From Opitutus sp. GAS368 (GTDB lineage Bacteria > Verrucomicrobiota > Verrucomicrobiia > Opitutales > UBA953): DNA of 14,891 nt. Below are positions 6,960 through 13,545 of the stretch, one piece after another. The stretch is taken from the NCBI GenBank assembly GCA_945906115.1, contig CAMDQP010000016.1, positions 1-14,891 on the forward strand, given 5' to 3'. Under the pieces are notes generated by a model that searched no databases, had not been told where the DNA came from, and saw only the letters and a program-made list of their open reading frames with translations. The first letter of the stretch is position 1, and every line of letters begins with the position of its first letter. The translations under genes were made by a program, and so were the position numbers.

Positions 6960-7804
6960 GGTTGCTTGCTCTTCTCCTTTCCTGCGTTGCGCTTCGCGCC
7001 GCCGATATCGTCGGTTCGGACTTGCTGACGGGCGCCGTCGCGCGGGGACTTGAAAGCGCCGTAGGTAATAGTGCTGCTGATTTCGGCGGCACCCTTCCAG
7101 GGAGGCAGGCGTTCGTCGATGGGCGGGCTTCGGTGGCCATCCTCCTGGTGCGCGACCGCGAGGTCGCGCCAGTCCCCACCGGCAAGATAGGCGTCGTCGA
7201 ATTTCGTCTCGCGAGCGCGGTGGTGGTGGTTGCCACGCACGGCAGTAACCGCGCCGAATCCATCACGCTGGAAAATCTTGCGAACGTGTTCGCGCGCGAC
7301 CCGCGGGCGGCGGCGCGTAATTGGAATGACCTCGACCCCGCCGCACGCTCCGAGCTTATCACACCGGCGGTCTGTTCCCCCGCCGGCTCGATGGTGCTCG
7401 AAATTTTTCAAGGCCTCTCGCTTCAAGGGCAGCCGTTTCGGTCGGACGTTCGGCTGCGGATCGAACCTGACCTAGCGGCCGACCTGTTGGCCGCTCGTGC
7501 GGGGAGCGTCATCCTCATCCCCCGCCCTCCTTCTGGCCGCGGTAAGGTTCTCCAGGTCGCCGATGGTCGCCCTGGCAAGTCGACCACCGCTTATGGTCCT
7601 GATGAGACCAACGTCCATAATGGTGATTACCCCCTTCAGGTCCCGCTCATCCTTTATGTTCGGCAGGATCGTCTGCCGCAGCTGACCCCTGCCCTGCGGT
7701 GGCTCGTTTCCGATGAAGCAGCTTCCCTGCTTGAAAAGCAGGGTCTCACCCCTGCCCCCAAGGCCGCGCGGACGAGGTTTGTCCAAAGGCTTGACACTCG
7801 GTAG
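6956..7804 (+). CDS. PstS-like periplasmic phosphate-binding-type protein
   Basis: 282 residues from a GTG that overlaps the upstream stop (GTGA). The N-terminus RLLALLLSCVALRAADIVGS is a short signal peptide with probable cleavage after LRA. The body resembles the PBP-like domain of PstS homologues: GKIGVVEFRLASAVVVVATH, then ITLENLANVFARDPRAAARN, with a C-terminal GDYPLQVPLILYV. It lacks a convincing phosphate-ligand SGS/T cluster that I can identify, so the ligand is uncertain. No transporter permease or ATPase follows, so it may be a sensor or scavenging protein rather than part of a Pst importer. The nearby convergent phoB-phoR genes make a phosphate link attractive but unproven. The 3' end carries a possible tRNA promoter. 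Confidence 0.78.
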   Translation: MRLLALLLSCVALRAADIVGSDLLTGAVARGLESAVGNSAADFGGTLPGRQAFVDGRASVAILLVRDREVAPVPTGKIGVVEFRLASAVVVVATHGSNRAESITLENLANVFARDPRAAARNWNDLDPAARSELITPAVCSPAGSMVLEIFQGLSLQGQPFRSDVRLRIEPDLAADLLAARAGSVILIPRPPSGRGKVLQVADGRPGKSTTAYGPDETNVHNGDYPLQVPLILYVRQDRLPQLTPALRWLVSDEAASLLEKQGLTPAPKAARTRFVQRLDTR

Positions 7805-7819
7805 GGCGTTTGGTCTGCT
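7791..7819 (+). promoter_or_regulatory. Candidate promoter of tRNA-Gly
   Basis: A perfect -35 TTGACA (7791-7796) stands 17 bp ahead of TCTGCT (7814-7819), a poor -10 that keeps three of six consensus bases. The predicted start at about 7826 is a few bases before the tRNA at 7831. The -35 overlaps the last codons of the PstS-like gene. The tRNA could instead be read from the operon. Confidence 0.4.
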
Positions 7820-7830
7820 TCCCATCCAAC

Positions 7831-7905
7831 GCGCGCGTAGCTCAATGGTAGAGTACCACCTTGCCAAGGTGGCTGTTGCTGGTTCAAGTCCAGTCGCGCG
7901 CTCCA
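7831..7905 (+). tRNA. tRNA-Gly (anticodon GCC)
   Basis: A complete cloverleaf can be drawn. The acceptor stem GCGCGCG pairs perfectly with CGCGCGC. The D arm is GCTC-AATGGTA-GAGT. The anticodon stem CCACC/GGTGG has loop TTGCCAA, with GCC at 7863-7865. The T arm is GCTGG-TTCAAGT-CCAGT. The discriminator is T, as usual for bacterial tRNA-Gly, and CCA is encoded (7903-7905). No variable-arm extension is present. It decodes GGC and GGU. Confidence 0.97.
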
Positions 7906-7920
7906 CTTTAAAATGGAGCC

Positions 7921-7948
7921 AAAACCCGCCGGCACCCGGCGGGTTTTT
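7921..7948. terminator. Bidirectional rho-independent terminator between tRNA-Gly and phoR
   Basis: A 12-bp perfect stem, AAAACCCGCCGG (7921-7932) with CCGGCGGGTTTT (7936-7947), encloses the 3-nt loop CAC. It ends in a T run on the plus strand and, by symmetry, a T run on the minus strand. It can therefore stop both the tRNA/operon transcript and the convergent phoB-phoR transcript, whose stop codon begins at 7962. Confidence 0.9.
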
Positions 7949-7959
7949 CATGTCCGGAT

Positions 7960-9201
7960 CTAGGCCAATGCCGGCAGGGTCACGGTGATCCGTAGGCCCT
8001 TCGGTCGGGCGGGTTCCGCCGTGGCGGAGCCCCCATGGAGTTCGGCTACCTGGCGGACGATGCTCAGGCCCAAGCCACTCCCCCCTGCCCGGCGGGATTT
8101 GTCCGTCCGATAAAAGCGATCAAAGAGCCTCGGCAGGTCCGCCGAAGGCACCCCCGCTCCATCGTCTTCCACGGTCAACTCTACGCCGTTGGGGGTGTCG
8201 CGGGTCGAGACGGTCAGGTGACTCATACCAGCGGCGTGGGCTAAGGCGTTATCGATTAGGTTCTGGACCAGCCGGCGGGCTTGGACCGGATCGGCGGCGC
8301 CACCACCAGCGGCCTCCAACTTCAATTCCAGCTTCACCCCGGCCGCCTTGCAGCGGGCGGCGAATTCCTCGGCGACTTCGCGGGCTGCGGCATGGAGCGC
8401 GCCCGGCTCGCGGCGGACATCTTGGGCGGACTCCAAGCTCGCGAGGGCGAGTAGCCCTTCGACGAGGCCTTGTAGTCGACCGACCGAGCTCACGATTTTC
8501 TGCGTGAAGCGGGCGCGGTCTTCCGTCGACATCGCTGCCTGGTCTTCGGCCAGGGTTTCGGCGTAGCCCCGGAGAATCGTCACTGGCGTACGCAGGTCAT
8601 GGGAGACGTTCGTCACAAAGTCGCGTTCCATCGCTTGGAGGCGCTTCAGCGCGGACACATCCGCCAGCACGAAGATCGCGGCGCCGTCGCCGAACGCTTC
8701 TGGATCGGTGCGTGCACCGGCGGCCTGAATCCAGACATCTGACAGCGGCGCCCTATTAAGGAGAATCATGGAGCGCGCGCCCCCCTCGGCGCGGGCACGG
8801 CGGATGAGTTCGATGAAGTCCGCGCTCCGGACGAGTGGGACAATCGAGCCGCCAGCATCTTCATCGGACAGGCCGAACAGCGCGGCCGCCGCCGGGTTGG
8901 CGAGGCGTAGGCGATCTTGCGCGTCGACGACGAGCACGGCGTCGGTCAGCGGCGCGAGCAGCGCTTCAATCCGCCGCGCGGCCGCGGCGCGGATCTCCCC
9001 TTCGCTGGCGGCGCGCCGTTCGATGGCGATGAAAAGTTCTTCCAGGCGCAGCTTACGCACCAGCCATCCTTGCGGACGCGGCGCACCGCCCTGGGCAAGC
9101 AACGCGCGGCGGGCCCACCGCATATGGCCGGCGATCTCGGCGAAGTACCAGATGGCAGCGACGACGAGCGCCAGCAGGAGCAACCAGGGAAGCCAGGACA
9201 T
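7960..9201 (-). CDS. phoR: Sensor histidine kinase, PhoR type
   Basis: 413 residues. One N-terminal membrane helix (about 4-22) is followed by a PAS-like domain (about 75-185). The HisKA domain carries the phosphoacceptor His201 in FVTNVSHDLRTPVTIL, and the ATPase domain has the N box NLIDNA (314-319), G1 DDGAG (346-350) and G2 GGSGLGLS (373-380). This layout (single TM, PAS, HisKA, HATPase, no large periplasmic sensor) and the paired OmpR-type regulator match PhoR, which works with PhoB in phosphate limitation. It lies 49 bp downstream of the regulator. The ATG at 9201 has no strong ribosome site. The substrate signal is inferred from family and partner only. Confidence 0.85.
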   Translation of the reverse strand: MSWLPWLLLLALVVAAIWYFAEIAGHMRWARRALLAQGGAPRPQGWLVRKLRLEELFIAIERRAASEGEIRAAAARRIEALLAPLTDAVLVVDAQDRLRLANPAAAALFGLSDEDAGGSIVPLVRSADFIELIRRARAEGGARSMILLNRAPLSDVWIQAAGARTDPEAFGDGAAIFVLADVSALKRLQAMERDFVTNVSHDLRTPVTILRGYAETLAEDQAAMSTEDRARFTQKIVSSVGRLQGLVEGLLALASLESAQDVRREPGALHAAAREVAEEFAARCKAAGVKLELKLEAAGGGAADPVQARRLVQNLIDNALAHAAGMSHLTVSTRDTPNGVELTVEDDGAGVPSADLPRLFDRFYRTDKSRRAGGSGLGLSIVRQVAELHGGSATAEPARPKGLRITVTLPALA

Positions 9202-9250
9202 CTGCGTTGGATGCTGTCCGGCTCCGCCAGACGCGCGAGCGCAAAGCGGT

Positions 9251-9946
9251 TTAGCCGTTAACGCGGTAACCGACGCCGCGCACGGTGTCGATCACGTCGC
9301 CGGATGGGCCGAGTTTCTCGCGCAGGCGGCGGACGTGGGTATCGACCGTGCGAGTCTCGAGGTCCGGCGAATAATTCCAGACGTCGGCGAGGAGTTCTTC
9401 GCGTGACTGTACCCTGCCCTTCCGCTCGAGGAGCAGACGGAGCAGCTTGAATTCGGTGGCGGTCAGTTCGACGATTTTGCCGGAGGCGGTCACTTCGTGG
9501 CGCTCGATGTCCAGCATCAGCGCACCGGCGGCGAGGCGGGTTGAAGGCTTGGCGGCGGCGGACTTCGCGCGGCGCAGGAGAGCCTGGGCGCGCAGCATCA
9601 GCTCACGCGTGTCGAAAGGCTTGGTCACATAATCGTCGGCGCCGGACTCGAGGCCCTTCACCTTGTCGACCGTCTCGCTCTTGGCTGTGAGGAAAATCAC
9701 CGGCGTATCCTGGAGGAGCGCGTCGGCGCGGACCATGCGCAGTAACTGCACGCCCGTGAGTTCGGGCATCATCACGTCGAGGATGATCAGGTCGGGCCGG
9801 AAGTCGCGGGCTAGGCCGATGGCGCGCAGCGGGTCGTTGAGGGTGCGGATGGCATATCCCGCTTGCTTGAACTTGTAGTCCAATAGTTCCGTCACGTCAG
9901 ACTCATCATCGACGATCAGGATGCGCTTGAGATGTTCGGCGTCCAT
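9251..9946 (-). CDS. phoB: OmpR/PhoB-family response regulator
   Basis: 231 residues. The receiver domain has Asp13/Asp14, phosphoacceptor Asp57 (LIILDVMMP), Thr87 and Lys109 (TKP). The winged-helix domain contains LTATEFKLLRLLLERKGRV and ends RTVDTHVRRLREKLG with DTVRGVGYRV, diagnostic of OmpR-type DNA binding. It is first in the operon with the PhoR-type kinase and would control phosphate-responsive genes if it is truly PhoB. No consensus Pho box (direct repeats at 11-bp spacing) was found upstream. A TATGAT lies 9 nt before the ATG. Confidence 0.86.
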   Translation of the reverse strand: MDAEHLKRILIVDDESDVTELLDYKFKQAGYAIRTLNDPLRAIGLARDFRPDLIILDVMMPELTGVQLLRMVRADALLQDTPVIFLTAKSETVDKVKGLESGADDYVTKPFDTRELMLRAQALLRRAKSAAAKPSTRLAAGALMLDIERHEVTASGKIVELTATEFKLLRLLLERKGRVQSREELLADVWNYSPDLETRTVDTHVRRLREKLGPSGDVIDTVRGVGYRVNG

Positions 9947-9955
9947 AGGTGCGCC

Positions 9956-9961
9956 ATCATA
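9956..9961 (-). promoter_or_regulatory. Candidate -10 element of phoB-phoR
   Basis: TATGAT on the minus strand (five of six consensus bases) ends 9 nt before the phoB ATG; no clear -35 lies 17 bp further up. If used, the leader would be only about two to three bases and without a Shine-Dalgarno. An upstream promoter in the AT-rich island is equally possible. Confidence 0.3.
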
Positions 9962-10004
9962 TAAGCGCCCCGCTAAACGAAGCGCCAGAGTTAGGTGACA
10001 ATCA

Positions 10005-10086
10005 TGACGGTTGCGTTACACTGCTCATATGAAGTTATAAGTGTATAATTATTAACATGTTATGAATTTAAGAAACACAACCGTCA
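10005..10086. repeat. AT-rich island flanked by a 9-bp inverted repeat; possible origin or regulatory element
   Basis: TGACGGTTG (10005-10013) and CAACCGTCA (10078-10086) are a perfect inverted repeat enclosing 64 bases with only 16 G or C. Inside are the palindromes TCATATGA (10025-10032) and TAACATGTTA (10053-10062), and two sequences one mismatch from the DnaA box TTATNCACA: TTATACACT (minus, 10040-10048) and TTATTAACA (plus, 10049-10057). The island lies between phoB and mnmG and next to a parS site. It may be an operator region for phoB or part of a replication origin; neither is shown. Confidence 0.5.
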
Positions 10087-10117
10087 CGCCGTGCGGGCAC
10101 AATCTTCACGTGGAGGG

Positions 10118-10133
10118 TGTTCCACGTGGAACA
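10118..10133. other. parS: parS centromere site 1
   Basis: TGTTCCACGTGGAACA is a perfect 16-bp palindrome identical to the parS sequence used in Pseudomonas and many other bacteria (consensus TGTTNCACGTGNAACA). The symmetry extends to 20 bp (10116-10135). ParB binds parS, spreads as a CTP-dependent clamp, and directs ParA-driven origin segregation and SMC loading. The site is intergenic, just after the mnmG stop. Confidence 0.88.
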
Positions 10134-10161
10134 CCGCCCTTCTCTCCCCTTCCCTTTGGAA

Positions 10162-12042
10162 TCACTTCGTCCTGAAAAGGACCATCAGCAAGGAGATGTC
10201 CGCGGGGTTGACTCCGCTGATCCGGCTAGCCTGGCCCAGAGTTTTGGGCTGAATGGCCTGAAGCTTTTGGCGGGCTTCGATGCGCAAGCCGTAGGATTTT
10301 AAGAAGTCAAAGCCGGCCGGCACCTTAAAGGAGTCTAGGTCGTGCAGTTTCCGGGCGTTACGCGTTTCGCGCTCCAAATAGCCGCGGTATTTGACCCGGT
10401 ACATGACTTCCGCCTGAACTTCAGCCGCTTCGGCCAGGAATGTCGGGGGTAGATCCTTGGGGGTTGAATCCCAGTTACGCCGGATGACGTCGCCAGCGAT
10501 GCCGCCGGGGATGGCCAGCTTTTCTAGATATTCGATCCAATGGGTGATCTTATCCACCTTAACCTGGATTCGGCTTAGTCGATCTGTGGGGACTAAGCTG
10601 AACTCGGTGATTTTGTCCTTAAGGCGGAGTTCGGCGCTGCCGTGGTTGAATAAAAGGCGGAATTCAGCCCGGCTGGTAAACATCCGATAGGGCTCTTGGG
10701 TGCCTTTGGTCACTAAATCATCAATGAGGACCCCGATATACGCTTCGTCGCGGCCAATGATCATGGGGGTCTGGCCTTTGACCTTACAGGCTGCGTTGAC
10801 CCCGGCGACCAGGCCTTGGGCCGCGGCTTCCTCATATCCGGAGGTCCCATTGATCTGGCCGGCAAAGAACAAGCCCTCGACCTTTTTGGATTCCAAGGTG
10901 GGGTAGAGCTGGGTGGGGGGTGAGAAATCGTATTCCACGGCATAGGCCGGGCGCAGCATAACGGCTTTCTCTAGACCAGGGACTGAAGCCAGCATCTGTA
11001 GTTGGACCGCAAAGGGCAGGGAGGTCGAAAGGCCATTGATGTACCATTCGTCGGTATTGCGGCCTTCGGGCTCGAGGTAGAGCTTATGGGTGTCCTTATC
11101 CGAGAACTTCACGAACTTGTCCTCAATGGATGGGCAGTAGCGCGGGCCGACCCCAGTGATCTCGCCGCCAAAGAGAGGAGAGAGGTGGAGGTTATCCTGG
11201 ACAATCTTGCCGGTGGCACTGGTCGCCTCGGTCATCCAGCAGGACACCTGGTCGGTGCCAGGAGTCCATCCAGGCAGGCGTTCGCCCGCTTGTTCCACGT
11301 GGAACAAATCGGCCTGCTGGCGGGTATCGTGGAAGGCAAAAAGGGTAGGGGAGGCATCGCCCGGCTGCTCCTCGCATTTACTAAAATCAATGGACGAACC
11401 TAGGATGCGCGGCGGGGTGCCGGTTTTGAGCCTTTGGAGTTCAATTCCAGCCTCCAAGAAACTGGCTGACAATGACTTAGCACTAAAATCACCTAGGCGA
11501 CCTCCTTCCGTTTTATTGGCCCCGATGTGCATCAGGCCGCGCAAGAAAGTGCCAGTGGTGACGACCACAGTTTTGGCGTGGAAATCGAGATCGAGGTTGG
11601 TCTGGACCCCGACCACGGCGCCGTTCTTAAAGATGAGCCCGGTGACCTGGGATTGGAAGATGGTGAGGCCGGCCTGCAGCTCGCAGAGGTGCTTCATCCG
11701 GAACTGGTAGGCCTTCTTATCACACTGGGCGCGGGGGGCCTGGACGGCTGGGCCCTTGGAGGAGTTAAGGAGGCGGAACTGGATACCGGTGACATCGGCG
11801 GTCAGGCCCATCTCGCCCCCGAGGGCGTCGATCTCCCGGACGATGTGGCCTTTGGCCTGGCCCCCGATGGCGGGGTTGCAGCTCATTTGGGCGATGGTGT
11901 CCACGTTGCCCGTTAATAGCAGGACATCCACCCCCATGCGGGCCGCCGCCAGGGCGGCTTCCACGCCGGCATGGCCAGCCCCGCAGACGATAACGTCATA
12001 GGGGCGGTCGGGCCCGAGGCGGATTTGTTTGTGAGGTCGCAT
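10162..12042 (-). CDS. mnmG: tRNA uridine-5-carboxymethylaminomethyl modification enzyme, MnmG/GidA
   Basis: The FAD-dependent partner of MnmE; the complex installs a (carboxymethyl)aminomethyl group on U34 of several tRNAs. 626 residues from the ATG at 12042, close to the usual ~629. The FAD-binding motif CGAGHAGVEAALAAARMG is near the N-terminus, followed by AQMSCNPAIGGQAKGHIVRE, SSKGPAVQAPRAQCDKKAY, RLKTGTPPRI, YCPSIEDKFVKF and AGQINGTSGYEEAAAQGL. The C-terminal region contains TSRAEFRLLFNHGSAELRL. The start was chosen because GAGGGAG lies a few bases ahead; a GTG at 12069, overlapping the mnmE stop, would add nine residues. The codons for Leu246-Gln251 (LFHVEQ) contain an intact parS site. 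Confidence 0.96.
   Translation of the reverse strand: MRPHKQIRLGPDRPYDVIVCGAGHAGVEAALAAARMGVDVLLLTGNVDTIAQMSCNPAIGGQAKGHIVREIDALGGEMGLTADVTGIQFRLLNSSKGPAVQAPRAQCDKKAYQFRMKHLCELQAGLTIFQSQVTGLIFKNGAVVGVQTNLDLDFHAKTVVVTTGTFLRGLMHIGANKTEGGRLGDFSAKSLSASFLEAGIELQRLKTGTPPRILGSSIDFSKCEEQPGDASPTLFAFHDTRQQADLFHVEQAGERLPGWTPGTDQVSCWMTEATSATGKIVQDNLHLSPLFGGEITGVGPRYCPSIEDKFVKFSDKDTHKLYLEPEGRNTDEWYINGLSTSLPFAVQLQMLASVPGLEKAVMLRPAYAVEYDFSPPTQLYPTLESKKVEGLFFAGQINGTSGYEEAAAQGLVAGVNAACKVKGQTPMIIGRDEAYIGVLIDDLVTKGTQEPYRMFTSRAEFRLLFNHGSAELRLKDKITEFSLVPTDRLSRIQVKVDKITHWIEYLEKLAIPGGIAGDVIRRNWDSTPKDLPPTFLAEAAEVQAEVMYRVKYRGYLERETRNARKLHDLDSFKVPAGFDFLKSYGLRIEARQKLQAIQPKTLGQASRISGVNPADISLLMVLFRTK
11291..11306. other. 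parS: parS centromere site 2, inside mnmG
   Basis: A second exact TGTTCCACGTGGAACA, 1173 bp from the first and inside the mnmG coding sequence, where it encodes the FHVE stretch at residues 247-250. A perfect 16-bp copy by chance is very unlikely. Two sites so close together fit an origin-proximal ParB-loading region. Confidence 0.88.
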
Positions 12043-12065
12043 AGGCGCTCCCTCACCGGAGGGAA

Positions 12066-13424
12066 TCACTTACCTATGCAGAAGGAAGCAAAGAGCTTGT
12101 CCAGCATACGCTCATTATCGATGCGACCCACGACTTCCCCAAGGGCGTCCAGGGCGACCCGGCCTTGAGCGGCCGCCAGTTCGGTCTGGATGGGGGCCTT
12201 GAGGTGGCCAGCGGCTTCGGAAAGGGCGGTCGCCGCCCGGGCAAGGGCCTCGGCATGGCGGACGCTGACGACGAGATCCTCGGCACCCGGGGCGATCTCC
12301 TTGGCGATAAGGAAGTCGCCGAGCTTGGCGCGCAGGACTTCGGCGTCACGCCCATCCAGGAGGCAGGCGGAAAGTTTGGCGATGTGCGGAAGGAACTCTT
12401 TCTGCGCGCCATGCGCGGGTAGGTCCGACTTGTTAGCGACGATGAGCGTGCGCGCGGGGTCGAGGAGCGCGACTAGGTCCGCGGGCAGGGCCGGGGGTTC
12501 CGCTGAAGCATCGACGACGAGGAGGAGCAGATGGGCGCTGCGCGCCTGTTCGAGTGAGCGGGCCATGCCGAGGTTCTCGAGGGTGGAGCCGCCGTCGCGC
12601 AAACCGGCGGTGTCGATGGCGGTCACGGCGAGCGGCAGGCCCGCGACGGGTGCCTCGAGGTAATCACGCGTCGTGCCGGCTTCGGGGCTCACAATCGCGC
12701 GGTCGGCCCCGGCGAGCGCGTTGAGGAGGCTCGACTTGCCGGCGTTCGGCGCGCCGACGACAGCGACGCGCAAGCCCGTGCGCAGGGCGCCGTCATGCTT
12801 CGCAGTGCGAGCGTATCCAGAAAGTTCTGACGCAATTTCAATCAAGCGGGCCGCAGGGCCGCGCGGGTCCTCGGGCGGTAAGTCTTCCTCGGGGAAATCG
12901 ATGTGGGCCTCGAGTTCGGCGAGGATCTGCAGCGTGCGGTCGGTCCAGCGGGCGACCTGCCGCCCGACTTCGCCCGCGAGCATGCGGCGCGCGGAGGCGA
13001 GCGCCCGCTCGGAGCTGGCGTGAATCAGGTCCGCGACGGCCTCGGCCTGCGTGAGATCGATGCGGCCGGCGAGGTAGGCGCGGCGCGTGAACTCGCCGGG
13101 TTCGGCGATGCGACCGCCGCGCGCGAGGCAATCCTCGGTGAGGCGGCGCGCGAGCAGCGGATTGCCGTGGCAGGTGATCTCGAGCGAGTCGTTGCCGGTG
13201 AAAGAGTGGCCGGCATGCCAGAGTACCGCGACGACCTGGTCGATGGCTTCACCGTCCTGGTTACGCCAGATGCCGAGCGTCGAAGTCTTCTCGGCGAGCG
13301 GGGTCTTGCGGGCGAGGGCGGCGGTCGCGATGGCCGACGCCAGCGGGCCGTCCACGCGCACAATCGCCAAGGCCGAGCGGCCGGCGGGTGTCGCGGCGGC
13401 GACGATGGTCTCGGAGGCGGACAT
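12066..13424 (-). CDS. mnmE: tRNA modification GTPase MnmE/TrmE
   Basis: 452 residues, the normal family length. The N-terminal folate-binding domain begins SASETIVAAATPAGRSALAI and includes DSLEITCHGNP. A helical domain carries an inserted G domain with G1 GAPNAGKS (224-231), G2 GTTRD (250-254), G3 DTAG (271-274) and G4 NKSD (331-334). The protein ends FCIGK, with the conserved Cys of the C-terminal CIGK motif. It works with MnmG on wobble uridines. The frame is open upstream to 13541, but family homology starts at MSASETIV, so the ATG at 13424 is used. It is first in the mnmE-mnmG operon, 23 bp ahead of mnmG, and divergent from lysA across 121 bp. Confidence 0.96.
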   Translation of the reverse strand: MSASETIVAAATPAGRSALAIVRVDGPLASAIATAALARKTPLAEKTSTLGIWRNQDGEAIDQVVAVLWHAGHSFTGNDSLEITCHGNPLLARRLTEDCLARGGRIAEPGEFTRRAYLAGRIDLTQAEAVADLIHASSERALASARRMLAGEVGRQVARWTDRTLQILAELEAHIDFPEEDLPPEDPRGPAARLIEIASELSGYARTAKHDGALRTGLRVAVVGAPNAGKSSLLNALAGADRAIVSPEAGTTRDYLEAPVAGLPLAVTAIDTAGLRDGGSTLENLGMARSLEQARSAHLLLLVVDASAEPPALPADLVALLDPARTLIVANKSDLPAHGAQKEFLPHIAKLSACLLDGRDAEVLRAKLGDFLIAKEIAPGAEDLVVSVRHAEALARAATALSEAAGHLKAPIQTELAAAQGRVALDALGEVVGRIDNERMLDKLFASFCIGK

Positions 13425-13510
13425 AGGATGGCGTGAGCCGAGGTCATCCCAAGGGGCGAGGGGAGGGGAGGCAAGCGGTGTCATACGTCCGCAAAAAGGC
13501 TGGAAGGGAA

Positions 13511-13534
13511 GGGCGGGCCTGACACAGTCCGCCC
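13511..13534 (+). promoter_or_regulatory. Leader hairpin just upstream of lysA
   Basis: GGGCGG (13511-13516) pairs with CCGCCC (13529-13534) around a 12-nt loop and ends 11 nt before the GTG start. It could affect ribosome access. There is no T run, so it is not a simple terminator, and the region is far too short for a lysine riboswitch. Regulatory meaning is inferred. Confidence 0.3.
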
Positions 13535-13545
13535 GAGACACTCCC

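Noticed and set aside
7900..7919. GCTCCA/TGGAGC stem immediately after the tRNA body
   Set aside because: It includes the encoded CCA end and has an eight-base loop without a T run. The strong terminator lies just downstream, so this is probably incidental or a minor processing element.
9992..10013. Possible Pho box (two GTCA repeats on the minus strand) ahead of phoB
   Set aside because: The repeats are 9 bp apart instead of the 11-bp period of Pho boxes, and the outer one is better explained as an arm of the 9-bp inverted repeat.
10117..10302. Plus-strand frame starting FHVEH, antisense to the mnmG end
   Set aside because: The first residues are only the translation of parS, and the rest is antisense to conserved mnmG codons.
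13087..13545. Upstream extension of the lysA reading frame by 153 codons
   Set aside because: It runs antisense to mnmE and shows no decarboxylase homology; the enzyme's family similarity begins just after the GTG at 13546.
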